The notes under the pieces are model-generated. The model saw only the letters and a program-made list of their open reading frames with translations. It was not told the DNA's origin and did no database searches. This document shows, piece after piece, positions 53,921 through 63,221 of a stretch of 64,000 bases of DNA. Within the stretch, counting starts at the first letter, position 1. Every line of letters begins with the position of its first letter. The translations under genes were made by a program, and so were the position numbers. The stretch comes from Bacteroidota bacterium (GTDB taxonomy: Bacteria > Bacteroidota > Bacteroidia > JAHEXY01): assembly GCA_023251875.1 (NCBI GenBank), contig JAHEXY010000003.1, forward strand, positions 124,001 through 188,000, written 5' to 3'.

Positions 53921-55159
53921 ATGCAACTCATTATTCTTTCAATCCCAATTTTCTTTACCCTAATGGGTATTGAGTTATTAGTTAATTATCTGCAAAAAAC
54001 TCATTATTACCGACTTAACGACTCAATTACCAATATCAGTTGTGGTATTGGTCAGCAGATTATTGGTTTGTTCTTTAAGTTTTTAACTATTACTGCTTAT
54101 GAATATGTATTTTATCATTGGAAAGTTTTTACTGCCCCTAATAGTTGGATTACTTACGTGCTTTTATTTATTGGGGTTGATTTTCTTTATTATTGGTTTC
54201 ATCGCCTAAGCCATGAAGTTAATTTTTTATGGGCAGCTCACGTAGTGCACCATCAAAGTGAAGAATATAATTTATCAGTTGCCTTACGCCAATCGTGGTT
54301 ACAAAATAATTTTTCGTGGGCATTTTACCTCCCATTGGCTTTTTTAGGATTTACTCCGGAAATGTTTTTGACTATTAGCGCACTTGATACTATTTACCAA
54401 TTTTGGATACATACCAAATTTGTTAAAAAAATGCCTTTCGGTTTAGAAAACATTTTAATGACTCCTTCCCATCATCGTGTACATCATGGATCAAACCCTA
54501 AATACATAGATAAAAACCATGGGGGCACTTTTATTATTTGGGATAAAATGTTTGGTACTTTTCAGGCTGAGGAAGAAGAAGTAATATATGGCGTTACCAC
54601 TCCAGTAAACAGTTGGAATCCTATTTGGGTAAATACGGAATATTGGGTTGAACTTTATAGAACAGCTTCTAAAACAACTAATATTGTAGATAAAATAAAA
54701 GTATTTTTAATGCCTCCGGGATGGTTTCCAAAAGATTTAGGAGGATTTAAAGAAGCTCCTGAAATAACACCTGATCGTTTGGTAAAATACAATGTGGGCG
54801 TACATAAATCTTTAGGAATTTATGTGCTTGTGCAGTTTATTATTTGCCTTGGTTATACTTCCTTTTTTTTAAATATTACCGGCAAATTGAACAACATTCA
54901 AATTATAGGCTTTTCGGTTTATGTAATGTTATCCATATTGGTAATGGGAGCCATTTTTGAAAAAAACAAATGGGCAATTCCATTAGAATTTATTCGTTTA
55001 TTTTCTTCTTTTTTATTGGTTGGACTCATGGCTAATTTTGATTTTACAGCACTTCCAATTTGGCTAATTGCTATCGTAGCAATTTTGGTTGTTTCTTCTG
55101 TAATTTGGTATAGCAGTCAAATTAAGTGGTTTAAAGAACCAGCTGTTTCGGCAGCATAA
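53921..55159 (+). CDS. Sterol desaturase / fatty acid hydroxylase superfamily protein
   Basis: 412 residues with about eight membrane segments. The di-iron histidine boxes are present: HRLSHE, HVVHHQSE, HTKFVKK and SHHRVHHGSNPKYIDKNHGG. Enzymes of this family hydroxylate or desaturate lipids using oxygen. The C-terminal 130 residues after the hydroxylase domain are a further hydrophobic extension, as in the alkylglycerol-monooxygenase-like subgroup. The actual lipid substrate is not visible. Confidence 0.9.
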   Translation: MQLIILSIPIFFTLMGIELLVNYLQKTHYYRLNDSITNISCGIGQQIIGLFFKFLTITAYEYVFYHWKVFTAPNSWITYVLLFIGVDFLYYWFHRLSHEVNFLWAAHVVHHQSEEYNLSVALRQSWLQNNFSWAFYLPLAFLGFTPEMFLTISALDTIYQFWIHTKFVKKMPFGLENILMTPSHHRVHHGSNPKYIDKNHGGTFIIWDKMFGTFQAEEEEVIYGVTTPVNSWNPIWVNTEYWVELYRTASKTTNIVDKIKVFLMPPGWFPKDLGGFKEAPEITPDRLVKYNVGVHKSLGIYVLVQFIICLGYTSFFLNITGKLNNIQIIGFSVYVMLSILVMGAIFEKNKWAIPLEFIRLFSSFLLVGLMANFDFTALPIWLIAIVAILVVSSVIWYSSQIKWFKEPAVSAA

Positions 55160-55185
55160 AAAATCTAGAAAAATAAGGTTAAATT

Positions 55186-55210
55186 ATTAGCATTCTTTTT
55201 AAATGCTAAT
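55186..55210 (+). terminator. Hairpin after the desaturase gene
   Basis: Perfect ATTAGCATT / AATGCTAAT stem with a T-rich 7-base loop, 27 bases after the stop. No T run follows, so it may be a terminator or a regulatory hairpin; the next promoter starts 11 bases later. Confidence 0.45.
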
Positions 55211-55220
55211 AGAAACCGTG

Positions 55221-55228
55221 TATCTTTG
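55221..55228 (+). promoter_or_regulatory. -7 promoter element of the TonB-dependent receptor gene
   Basis: TATCTTTG fits TAnnTTTG, 28 bases before the start codon; the -33 half is not clear. Confidence 0.55.
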
Positions 55229-55255
55229 CATTCCCTTTAGGTGTAATTTTTTTTT

Positions 55256-57619
55256 ATGCGTAAGTATACCTTAGTTTTTCTATTCTTCTTTTTCAGTTTT
55301 AGCTCTTTAGTTTTTTCTCAAGAAAAATATACCATTAGTGGTTATATAAAAGATAAATCGAATGGAGAATATTTAGTAAGTGCGGCCATATTTATTCCAG
55401 AACTTTCTAAGGGTGCATCTACCAATACCTATGGCTTTTATTCTCTTACAATTGACAAAGGAACTTACCAACTCTCTTCTTCATTTTTAGGGTACAATCC
55501 CTATTCACAAAAAATTGTATTGGATAAAGATTTACGTATTAATATTGATCTTGATCCACAAGTAATAACAACTGAAGAAGTAGTTGTAACAGGAGAAAAA
55601 AAAGATATAAATACACAGGGAACTCAAATGGGTACCGTTGAAATGTCGATTGAGCAAATAAAACAATTGCCTGCTTTAATGGGCGAAGTAGATGTTTTAA
55701 AAACCATTCAATTATTGCCGGGAATAAAATCAGCCGGTGAAGGTAATTCAGGTTTTTATGTGCGTGGTGGTGGGCCTGATCAAAATTTAATTTTATTAGA
55801 TGAAGCAGTCGTTTACAATGCTTCGCATTTATTTGGATTTTTCTCTGTATTTAATTCAGATGCTATAAAAGATATCAATTTAATAAAAGGCGGTATGCCG
55901 GCTAATTATGGTGGTAGACTTTCTTCTGTACTTGATATTAGTATGAAAGAAGGCAACAACAAAGAATACCACCTTGATGGTGGAATTGGTATTATTTCTT
56001 CTCGGTTAACAGTACAAGGCCCTATAAAAAAAGATACGAGCTCATTTATTATTTCAGGTAGAAGAACCTATATAGATGTTTTAACAAAACCCTTTATTAG
56101 TGATTCTTCAAAATTTAAAGGCTCCGGTTATTATTTTTATGATTTAAACACAAAGATTAATTACCGTTTATCTGATAAAGATCGCTTGTTTCTCAGCGGT
56201 TATTTTGGACGAGATGTTTTTAGTTTTGCTGATGCAGGCTCCGGCCTCAATTTTGGAATTGACTGGGGTAATGCAACAGCTTCTTTAAGATGGAACCATC
56301 TTTTTAACGATAAACTTTTTTTAAATACATCTGCCATTTTTAGTGATTACAATTTTACATTGGGCATCAACCAAAATGATTTTGAATTAAAATTATTTTC
56401 AGGTATGCAAGACTGGAATGGCAAGGTTGATTTTTCTTATTATCCTTCGGCTAGGCATAGTTTAAAATTCGGTCTTAACTATATCTTTCACACTTTTACA
56501 CCCAGTAATGCATCTGCTAAATCAGGTGATGTAGTATTTGATACGGGTGATATCGTAAAACAATATGCCAATGAAGGGGCCTTATATATTTTAGACGATT
56601 TTGATTTAACAGAAAAAATTAAAATTAATGTTGGATTACGCTATTCCCTATTTCAACAAATTGGTCCATTTGATCGTTATATAAAAAATGAATTGGATGT
56701 TGTTACAGATACCATTCATTATGATAAAGGCAAACAAGTAGCCTTTTACCAAGGATTAGAACCCCGTTTTTCTATTCGATATAAATTGGGAGATAATACA
56801 TCTATTAAAGCCTCGTATACTCAAAACTATCAATACCTTCATTTGGCTTCATTGGCGAGTACTTCTCTACCGGCCGATCTGTGGGTGCCCAGTTCCGATC
56901 GAGTAAAACCTCAATTTGCAACGCAATATGCATTGGGTTTTTTTCAAAATTTTAAAAACAACATGTTTGAAACTTCTGTTGAAGTTTACTATAAAAGTTT
57001 AAAAAATTTAATTGAATATGCCGAAGGTGCTATAATAGGAAACAATGTAAACGATAACCCTGATAACAGTTTTGTTTTTGGTAATGGAGAAGCTTATGGA
57101 ACTGAATTTTTTGTCAAAAAAAATTCAGGAAAATTTACCGGCTGGTTGGGTTACACCCTTTCTTGGACAACCTTTCAATTTGATGATATCAATAACGGAG
57201 ATCCCTACCCGGCAAAGTATGATAGCAGGCATGATATCTCTTTGGTACTTACGTACGATCTTAACAAGCATTGGTCGTTTTCAACTGTTTTTGTTTACAA
57301 CACCGGTAATGCATTAACCTTACCGGTTGCCCGATATTTAATTAATGGATACATCGTAAATGAATACGGCTCAAGAAATTCTTATAGAATGCCAGCTTAT
57401 CACCGTATGGATATTTCTGTAAATTATTATGGTAAAAAACACAAACGTTTTCAATCGGATTGGAATTTTTCTATTTACAATGTTTACAACAGATACAATC
57501 CTTACTTTATTTATTTTGCAAACGTTGGTTCATTAGAACAAGGTAATTTAGAAATATCGGCAAAACAGGTTTCTTTATTTCCAATTTTGCCTTCTGTAAC
57601 ATGGAATTTTAAGTTTTGA
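55256..57619 (+). CDS. TonB-dependent receptor with carboxypeptidase-like regulatory domain
   Basis: 787 residues. Signal peptide to about 21, then a carboxypeptidase-regulatory-like domain (YTISGYIKDKSNGEYLVSAA), a plug (TIQLLPGIKSAGEGNSGFYV, then RGGGPDQNLILLDE and ANYGGRLSSVLDI) and a 22-strand barrel ending in an aromatic residue (VTWNFKF). It takes up a ligand through the outer membrane with TonB energy. The following DUF4249 lipoprotein gene is the usual partner of this receptor subgroup. Ligand unknown; the SusC subgroup is excluded because the partner is not SusD-like. Confidence 0.92.
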   Translation: MRKYTLVFLFFFFSFSSLVFSQEKYTISGYIKDKSNGEYLVSAAIFIPELSKGASTNTYGFYSLTIDKGTYQLSSSFLGYNPYSQKIVLDKDLRINIDLDPQVITTEEVVVTGEKKDINTQGTQMGTVEMSIEQIKQLPALMGEVDVLKTIQLLPGIKSAGEGNSGFYVRGGGPDQNLILLDEAVVYNASHLFGFFSVFNSDAIKDINLIKGGMPANYGGRLSSVLDISMKEGNNKEYHLDGGIGIISSRLTVQGPIKKDTSSFIISGRRTYIDVLTKPFISDSSKFKGSGYYFYDLNTKINYRLSDKDRLFLSGYFGRDVFSFADAGSGLNFGIDWGNATASLRWNHLFNDKLFLNTSAIFSDYNFTLGINQNDFELKLFSGMQDWNGKVDFSYYPSARHSLKFGLNYIFHTFTPSNASAKSGDVVFDTGDIVKQYANEGALYILDDFDLTEKIKINVGLRYSLFQQIGPFDRYIKNELDVVTDTIHYDKGKQVAFYQGLEPRFSIRYKLGDNTSIKASYTQNYQYLHLASLASTSLPADLWVPSSDRVKPQFATQYALGFFQNFKNNMFETSVEVYYKSLKNLIEYAEGAIIGNNVNDNPDNSFVFGNGEAYGTEFFVKKNSGKFTGWLGYTLSWTTFQFDDINNGDPYPAKYDSRHDISLVLTYDLNKHWSFSTVFVYNTGNALTLPVARYLINGYIVNEYGSRNSYRMPAYHRMDISVNYYGKKHKRFQSDWNFSIYNVYNRYNPYFIYFANVGSLEQGNLEISAKQVSLFPILPSVTWNFKF

Positions 57620-57654
57620 CCCCTCTCCGGCTCTCCCCAAAGGGGAGAGAGGGA
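57619..57654. repeat. Palindromic repeat, core CTCTCCCC-AAA-GGGGAGAG
   Basis: Perfect 8-base stem (57631-57638 with 57642-57649) inside CCCCTCTCCGG and AGGGAG. It starts at the receptor stop codon. Confidence 0.75.
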
Positions 57655-57726
57655 GTACATATAATAAGGCCTTGTGTAAAAATTGAAAGAGAATAATATT
57701 TACTACAAAACAAACTAGCATAAAAG

Positions 57727-58680
57727 ATGAAACCTCTTATTAACTTGCAAAATTGGCTAGAACAAACTCCTCCCCTTCGGAGGGTAAAAGTCCAGTGGAC
57801 TTTTGAGCCGGTACGTGTTCTGCTGGTGGGGCTTTTTTTATTTCTCTTTATATCCTGTGAGAAAACAATTACGGTTGACATACCTCAGGCTGAAACAAAA
57901 ATTGTTGTTGAAGGATATATTGAACCCGGAAAACCAGCTCAGGTTTTATTAACAAAGAGTTCACCTTATTTTGGAAAGGTACCTACTACGCAAGAAGAAC
58001 TATTGGCTATGATTATTACCGATGCAAAAGTTGTAGTAAGTGACGGCATTACCACAGATACTTTAAAAGTTACTTACGATGAAAACGCTGGATTTTTTCC
58101 CTATTTATTTTATACAGGCGATACAGCTATATTAAAAGGAGTGCCGGGAAGAAGATATGATTTAAAAATTATTACGGATACTGAAACATTAACTGCTACT
58201 ACTACCATACCTGCATTAATTCCTTTAGACAGTACCTGGTTTGTAATACAAGGAGACGGACATTATAACAGAGGCTTCTGCTGGGGACTTTTATCAGACC
58301 CTGATACATTGGGCAATTGCTATAGAATTATGGCAAAAAGATTGGGAAAAGACACCAATTTTATTGCGCCTTATGGATCTCCTTTTGACGATAAATTTAT
58401 TAACGGAAAATCTTTTCAATTTTATTTTTCAAGAGGAACTGAAGCCGGATCTACAGAAACAGGTGATGATTTGTATTACTTTTTAAAAGGCGATACTGTT
58501 GTAGTAAAATTTTGCACACTCGATAAAGCTCATCTTGATTTTTGGCTTTCGGCCGAAAATGATATTTATAATCAGGGAAATCCTTTTTCATCACCACTTA
58601 CATTAATTACAAATATTAACGGAGGCCTTGGTGTTTGGGGTGGTTATGGCGCTACCTATGATACGGTTATTTGTAAATAA
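57727..58680 (+). CDS. DUF4249 lipoprotein, TonB-receptor partner
   Basis: 317 residues. Lipobox LFLFISC with Cys44, then TVDIPQAETKIVVEGYIEPG, the opening of the DUF4249 domain that accompanies TonB-dependent receptors in Bacteroidota. It is thought to act as a surface-exposed ligand-binding partner. The n-region before the hydrophobic core is very long (about 30 residues) because residues about 14-29 are encoded by a palindromic repeat (57767-57804); there is no other ATG that would bypass it. The domain ends shortly after NGGLGVWGGYGAT, as expected. Confidence 0.85.
   Translation: MKPLINLQNWLEQTPPLRRVKVQWTFEPVRVLLVGLFLFLFISCEKTITVDIPQAETKIVVEGYIEPGKPAQVLLTKSSPYFGKVPTTQEELLAMIITDAKVVVSDGITTDTLKVTYDENAGFFPYLFYTGDTAILKGVPGRRYDLKIITDTETLTATTTIPALIPLDSTWFVIQGDGHYNRGFCWGLLSDPDTLGNCYRIMAKRLGKDTNFIAPYGSPFDDKFINGKSFQFYFSRGTEAGSTETGDDLYYFLKGDTVVVKFCTLDKAHLDFWLSAENDIYNQGNPFSSPLTLITNINGGLGVWGGYGATYDTVICK
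57767..57804. repeat. Palindromic repeats inside the lipoprotein signal region
   Basis: CTCCTCCCCTTCGGAGGG followed at once by AAAAGTCCA-G-TGGACTTTT, a perfect 9-base stem. Both are in frame and encode PPLRRVKVQWTF. Confidence 0.65.
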
Positions 58681-58714
58681 AAAAAGCTTCTCAGAAAATC
58701 CGAAAAGCTTTTTT
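58679..58714 (+). terminator. Terminator after the DUF4249 lipoprotein gene
   Basis: AAAAAGCTT / AAGCTTTTT perfect 9-base stem, 15-base loop, T run. Confidence 0.8.
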
Positions 58715-58719
58715 ATTTA

Positions 58720-58810
58720 AGGCAGTTCTAAAAATTACAATTCATGTCCCTCTCTCTTCGAGAGGGATTAAGGGAGAGGAAGCAAAAAAATCCAATTTTT
58801 GGAACTACCC
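58720..58810. repeat. Complete palindromic repeat element with terminal inverted repeats
   Basis: Arms GGCAGTTCTAAAAATTA (58721-58737) and CAATTTTTGGAACTACC (58793-58809) are imperfect inverted copies (14 of 17). Core CCCTCTC / GAGAGGG (58748-58766) and tail ATTAAGGGAGAGG inside. Third full-length copy. Confidence 0.8.
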
Positions 58811-58829
58811 TTAGTATGCAACAATAAAT

Positions 58830-59264
58830 CTATTTTACCACCACCATCTTTTGAATTTTATCTCCCTGCTTAATTTTATCAATTATATCTAATCCCTCTA
58901 CCACTTTACCAAATGCAGTATGTTGTCTGTCTAAATGTTTTGTGTTTGAACGGTTATGGCAAATAAAAAATTGTGAACCACCTGTATCTCTACCGGCATG
59001 AGCCATTGAGAGTACTCCTTTGTCATGATATTGATTCTCTCCCGTTAATTCACATTTAATTTTATAGCCGGGCCCACCGTTTCCAATACCATTCGGGCAT
59101 CCACCTTGTACTACAAAATCAGGAATAACTCGATGAAAATTCAATCCATTATAAAATCCACTTTCAATCAATTTAACAAAATTTGCAACTGTATTAGGCG
59201 CATCTTTATCATAAAGCTCTGCTACCATTAATCCTTTATCCGTATGAATTTCTACTTTTGTCAT
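58830..59264 (-). CDS. Peptidyl-prolyl cis-trans isomerase, cyclophilin type
   Basis: 144 residues, no signal peptide, so cytoplasmic. Active-site phrases [36 protein letters not shown] and [14 protein letters not shown] are intact. It speeds proline isomerisation in folding proteins. It has its own promoter on the minus strand. Confidence 0.95.
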   Translation of the reverse strand: MTKVEIHTDKGLMVAELYDKDAPNTVANFVKLIESGFYNGLNFHRVIPDFVVQGGCPNGIGNGGPGYKIKCELTGENQYHDKGVLSMAHAGRDTGGSQFFICHNRSNTKHLDRQHTAFGKVVEGLDIIDKIKQGDKIQKMVVVK

Positions 59265-59292
59265 AAAATATAATTTTGCGTTGATACTTCTG

Positions 59293-59325
59293 CAAAAGTA
59301 CTATTTTAAACTTCATCTAGCCAAA
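59293..59325 (-). promoter_or_regulatory. Bacteroidota-type promoter of the cyclophilin gene
   Basis: On the minus strand TTTG (59322-59325), 21-base spacer, TACTTTTG (59293-59300), 28 bases before the start codon. Confidence 0.6.
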
Positions 59326-59381
59326 TAGAATCTAATCAAAGAAAAAAAATTACTTTTACTTTTTCTAAAAATCATTTCCAA

Positions 59382-61163
59382 ATGAAAACCTACCATTATC
59401 TATGTATTATAATTCTATTTTTTAACTCAGCTTGCAATCAAGCAGAAAAAAAACAAAACGAAAAAAGTGATATTGAAAATATCGATACCCTTTTTGAGAA
59501 TTATTACAATGAGCGTATGCAATTGTTTCCCTTAGAAGCTACTTCTAATGGAGAAAATCAATACAATGACATATTACCAATTGATATTGCAGACAGTTAT
59601 CGTGCAAAACTTAAAACCTTTTATGAAAAATATAAAGATGCTCTTGCAAATTATGATAGAGAAAAATTGAATGCTAGTCAAAAAATGAGTTACTACATTT
59701 TAAAACGTGAAATGGAAATGAGCATTGAAGGTTTACAATTTCATGATAATTATATGCCCATTAATCAATTTTGGAGCTTACCCCTTACTATGGGTCAATT
59801 AGGCTCTGGAAGTGGAAATCAACCTTTTAAAACGGTAAAAGATTACGATAATTTTTTAGGCCGAATAAATGGATTTTATGCCTGGTGCGATACGGCAATT
59901 GTATACATGCAAAAAGGCATGGCAAGTGGAGATGTATATCCCAAAATATTGGTTGAACGAATTATCCCACAAATGCAACCCATGATGATAGACGATGTGA
60001 AAAAAAGTGTTTTTTATACCCCTATTAAAAATATACCCAAAGAATTTTCTGAGCAAGATAAAAATCGCCTAACAGCTGCATATGAAAAAGCCATTAAAGA
60101 ACAAGTTATTCCATCTTATGAAAAATTATACAAATTTTTTAAGTTTGAATACATGGCTAAGGCTAAAAATACAGATGGTATTGCAGACATTCCAAATGGA
60201 AAAGAACGTTATGAATATTTAGTAAGATTATGGACCACTACCAATATGACCCCTGATGAAGTTTTTGAATTAGGCCAAAGTGAAGTAAAACGCATACGTG
60301 CTGAAATGGAAAAGATAATGGCTGAAACAGGATTTAAAGGAGATTTAAAAGCATTTTTCAAGTATGTAAATACGGATAAAAAGTTTTGTCCTTATAAAAC
60401 ACCCCAAGAAGTTATACAAGCATATAATGCTATTCATACTAAAATGGAGCCTCAGCTAAAAAAACTATTTGGCGTTGTACCTAAATCAAAATTTGAAGTA
60501 CGAGAAACAGAAAAATTTCGTGAAGCATCTGCCAGTGCCGAATACAATCCTGGTGCACCCGATGGATCTCGGCCTGGTATTTTTTATGTGCCGGTTAGTA
60601 ATGCAGTTAAATTTAATTGCTTAAGTATGGAAGATTTATTTTTACATGAAGCAATACCCGGTCATCATTATCAATGTTCACTACAAGCAGAAAATACAGA
60701 TTTACCAAAATTCAGGCGATTTGTTTGGTACGGTGCTTATGGCGAAGGTTGGGCTTTATACACGGAATCACTTGGAAAAGAATTGGGATTATACACCGAT
60801 CCCTATCAATATTTTGGAAGCTTAAGTGAAGAAATGCATAGAGCTATTCGCTTAGTAGTAGACCCTGCAATACATTACAAAGGTTGGACGCGAGAACAAG
60901 CCATTCAATTTTCTTTAGAAAACGAAGCAGAAAGTGAAGCAGATATTACTACAGAAATAGAGCGCTATATGGCTATCCCAGGGCAAGCCACTGCTTATAA
61001 AGTGGGGCAATTAAAAATAATTGAATTGAGAAAAGAAGCAGAAAAAGCATTGGGAGATAAATTTAGTATCAGTAAATTTCATGATGAATTGCTCAACGAT
61101 GGTTGTTTACCAATAGATGTGTTGGAAACAAAAATGAGAGCTTGGATTGCAAAACAAAAATAA
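59382..61163 (+). CDS. DUF885 family lipoprotein, probable metallopeptidase
   Basis: 593 residues. Lipobox FFNSAC with Cys18, so an envelope lipoprotein. The DUF885 domain fills the rest: NNxx-type opening LFENYYNERMQLFPLEATSN, a long helical middle, and the zinc-site-like LFLHEAIPGHHYQCSL near residue 425 with a downstream Glu in YGEGWALYTESLGKELG. The fold and HExxxGHH-like motif point to a thermolysin/M32-like carboxypeptidase activity; substrate unknown. It stands alone between cyclophilin and acyl-CoA synthetase genes. Confidence 0.88.
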   Translation: MKTYHYLCIIILFFNSACNQAEKKQNEKSDIENIDTLFENYYNERMQLFPLEATSNGENQYNDILPIDIADSYRAKLKTFYEKYKDALANYDREKLNASQKMSYYILKREMEMSIEGLQFHDNYMPINQFWSLPLTMGQLGSGSGNQPFKTVKDYDNFLGRINGFYAWCDTAIVYMQKGMASGDVYPKILVERIIPQMQPMMIDDVKKSVFYTPIKNIPKEFSEQDKNRLTAAYEKAIKEQVIPSYEKLYKFFKFEYMAKAKNTDGIADIPNGKERYEYLVRLWTTTNMTPDEVFELGQSEVKRIRAEMEKIMAETGFKGDLKAFFKYVNTDKKFCPYKTPQEVIQAYNAIHTKMEPQLKKLFGVVPKSKFEVRETEKFREASASAEYNPGAPDGSRPGIFYVPVSNAVKFNCLSMEDLFLHEAIPGHHYQCSLQAENTDLPKFRRFVWYGAYGEGWALYTESLGKELGLYTDPYQYFGSLSEEMHRAIRLVVDPAIHYKGWTREQAIQFSLENEAESEADITTEIERYMAIPGQATAYKVGQLKIIELRKEAEKALGDKFSISKFHDELLNDGCLPIDVLETKMRAWIAKQK

Positions 61164-61195
61164 TTTTCACCCAAAAATGTTTACTTACAATTTGT

Positions 61196-61203
61196 TACCT
61201 TTG
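61196..61203 (+). promoter_or_regulatory. -7 promoter element of the acyl-CoA synthetase gene
   Basis: TACCTTTG fits TAnnTTTG, 40 bases before the start; -33 half unclear. Confidence 0.45.
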
Positions 61204-61210
61204 CATAACC

Positions 61211-61243
61211 TTGAACTGTTAAACTCTAAACTTTGAACTGTTA
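61211..61243. repeat. Direct repeat TTGAACTGTTA
   Basis: Two 11-base copies, 61211-61221 and 61233-61243, the second running into the start codon of the acyl-CoA synthetase. Same TTGAAC-type sequence as at 10139. Confidence 0.45.
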
Positions 61244-62889
61244 TGGCATACCTTTCGCCCTTAGAAATGCTTTACAAATGGGAAAAAACAATTCCCAATA
61301 GTATATATCTTAGCCAACCCGTTGATGATGTTTGGCATAATTACAGCTATAAGCAAACAGGAGAAGAAATTCGTAAAATGGCTGCTGCTTTAAAGGCTTT
61401 AAACCTGCCTCCTAAAAGCAATATTGCCATGCTATCTAAAAACTGTGCACATTGGATAATGGCAGACCTTGCTATCATGATGAGTGGGCATGTTTCTGTT
61501 CCTCTTTATCCAAATCTTACGGCAGATAGCATCAAACAAATTTTAGATCACAGTGGTTCAAAAGTGTTATTTGTGGGTAAGCTCGATGGTTTTGAATCCA
61601 TGAAGCCCGGTATTCCTAACGGAACTTATTGTATCTCTTTTCCTAAATACGGACCAAAAGAATACGATAATTGGGAAACTTTAGTTGCAAAACAAAGCCC
61701 TTTAAAAGAAGATGTAATAAGAGACGATCAAGATTTAGCAACTATTATTTATACCTCTGGCACTACAGGAACTCCTAAAGGGGTAATGCTAAAATTTCAT
61801 AGCTTTTCTTTTGCTACAACCAATGCTTTAACCGCAATAACACTTAATAACGAAAGTCGTTTCTTTTCATACCTACCGCTTTCTCACATTGCAGAAAGAT
61901 TTTTAGTACAAATGGGCAGTTTATATGCAGGCGGTCACGTATTTTTTGCAGAATCACTAGATAAGTTTCCTAAAAACTTACAGTATGCAAAACCCACTGT
62001 TTTTCTTGCTGTTCCTCGTATTTGGACTAAATTTCAGCAAGGTATTTTATCAAAAATGCCTCAAAAGAAATTGAATTTATTTTTATCCATTCCTATTTTA
62101 TCCAGCTTTGTAAAAAATAAAATCAAAAAAGGCTTGGGCTTAGATCAAGCCGATTTAATGCTTTCGGGAGCTGCTCCTATTCCTTCTTCATTACTTGAAT
62201 GGTTTGATAAAGTAGGCATTACTATTCAAGAAGCTTATGCCATGACAGAAAATTGCTGTTATTCACATGTTACTTTAAAGGGTCATAGAAAAATTGGAAG
62301 TGTAGGCCAGGCCTTGCCACTTTGTGATGTTAAAATTGGTAAAGACGATGAAATTATTACCAAGCACGAAGGTTTAATGACGGGTTATTACAAAGACGAA
62401 ACTTTAACAAAGGAAGCTTTTACTGCTGATGGATATTTACGCACTGGAGATACAGGAGAAATAGATAAAGATGGTTTCTTAAAAATTACAGGCCGTGTTA
62501 AAGATTTATTTAAAACCAGTAAAGCAAAATACGTTGCCCCAGCTCCAATTGAATTAAAACTCTCTGCTAATAATGACGTAGAGCAAATATGTGTTGTAGG
62601 AAGTGGATTGCCTCAACCCATTGCCTTAGCTATTGTTTCAGAAACCGGTAAATTAAAGTCTAAAGAAGAATTAAAAGAGAGTCTTGCAAAAACAATGGAA
62701 ATTGTAAACGAACGCCTAGACGATCATGAAGTATTGAAGAAAATTATTGTAATGAAAGACGCTTGGACAATTGAAAATGGGCTTATTACTCCAACCCTTA
62801 AAGTGAAACGAAATGTAATTGACAAAACCTATTCTTCAAAATATGAAAAGTGGTATGAACAAAACGGTGCTGTAGTTTGGGAGAATTAA
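61243..62889 (+). CDS. Long-chain acyl-CoA synthetase, AMP-binding enzyme
   Basis: 548 residues. AMP-binding motif TIIYTSGTTGTPKGVML near residue 170, YLPLSHIAERF, LSGAAPIPSSLLEWF, EAYAMTENCCYSH and the late YLRTGDTGEIDKDGFLKITG are the marks of the FadD15/long-chain group. It activates fatty acids to acyl-CoA through acyl-adenylate. Slightly shorter than the usual 590-600, with a compact C-terminal domain. Preceded by a promoter element and short direct repeats. Confidence 0.92.
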   Translation: MAYLSPLEMLYKWEKTIPNSIYLSQPVDDVWHNYSYKQTGEEIRKMAAALKALNLPPKSNIAMLSKNCAHWIMADLAIMMSGHVSVPLYPNLTADSIKQILDHSGSKVLFVGKLDGFESMKPGIPNGTYCISFPKYGPKEYDNWETLVAKQSPLKEDVIRDDQDLATIIYTSGTTGTPKGVMLKFHSFSFATTNALTAITLNNESRFFSYLPLSHIAERFLVQMGSLYAGGHVFFAESLDKFPKNLQYAKPTVFLAVPRIWTKFQQGILSKMPQKKLNLFLSIPILSSFVKNKIKKGLGLDQADLMLSGAAPIPSSLLEWFDKVGITIQEAYAMTENCCYSHVTLKGHRKIGSVGQALPLCDVKIGKDDEIITKHEGLMTGYYKDETLTKEAFTADGYLRTGDTGEIDKDGFLKITGRVKDLFKTSKAKYVAPAPIELKLSANNDVEQICVVGSGLPQPIALAIVSETGKLKSKEELKESLAKTMEIVNERLDDHEVLKKIIVMKDAWTIENGLITPTLKVKRNVIDKTYSSKYEKWYEQNGAVVWEN

Positions 62890-62903
62890 AAATGTAGAAT
62901 CTA

Positions 62904-63221
62904 ATGCAATCTATTGTTACAAATAAAACTGAATTAGCTCATTTGCTTCAAAAGAATAAATCCAAACTTATCTCTTTTGGAGTTCAATCAATTGGAATAT
63001 TTGGATCTTTTTCAAAAAACAAGCAAAATACGAATAGTGATATAGATATTCTTGTTGAATTTATTCCGGGTAAAAAAAATTATAAAAATTTTATTCATTT
63101 AGCATATTATTTAGAAGATTTATTGGGAAGAAAAGTTGAGTTATTAACGCCTCAAGCATTAAGTCCATACATGAAAGATCATATATTAAACGAAGTAGAA
63201 TATGTTCCCCTCGCAGCTTGA
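62904..63221 (+). CDS. MNT-type nucleotidyltransferase (antitoxin of MNT-HEPN pair)
   Basis: 105 residues. Minimal nucleotidyltransferase core: IGIFGSFSKNKQNTNSDIDI carries the GS and D-x-D catalytic features, followed by LVEF and a C-terminal helix pair. In MNT-HEPN modules this protein neutralises the HEPN toxin, in studied cases by adding AMP groups to it. It overlaps the HEPN gene by 20 bases. Confidence 0.88.
   Translation: MQSIVTNKTELAHLLQKNKSKLISFGVQSIGIFGSFSKNKQNTNSDIDILVEFIPGKKNYKNFIHLAYYLEDLLGRKVELLTPQALSPYMKDHILNEVEYVPLAA

Noticed and set aside
4550-58810. CCCTCTC repeats as a degenerate CRISPR array
   Set aside because: Copies are single, kilobases apart and palindromic, with no spacer pattern and no cas genes.
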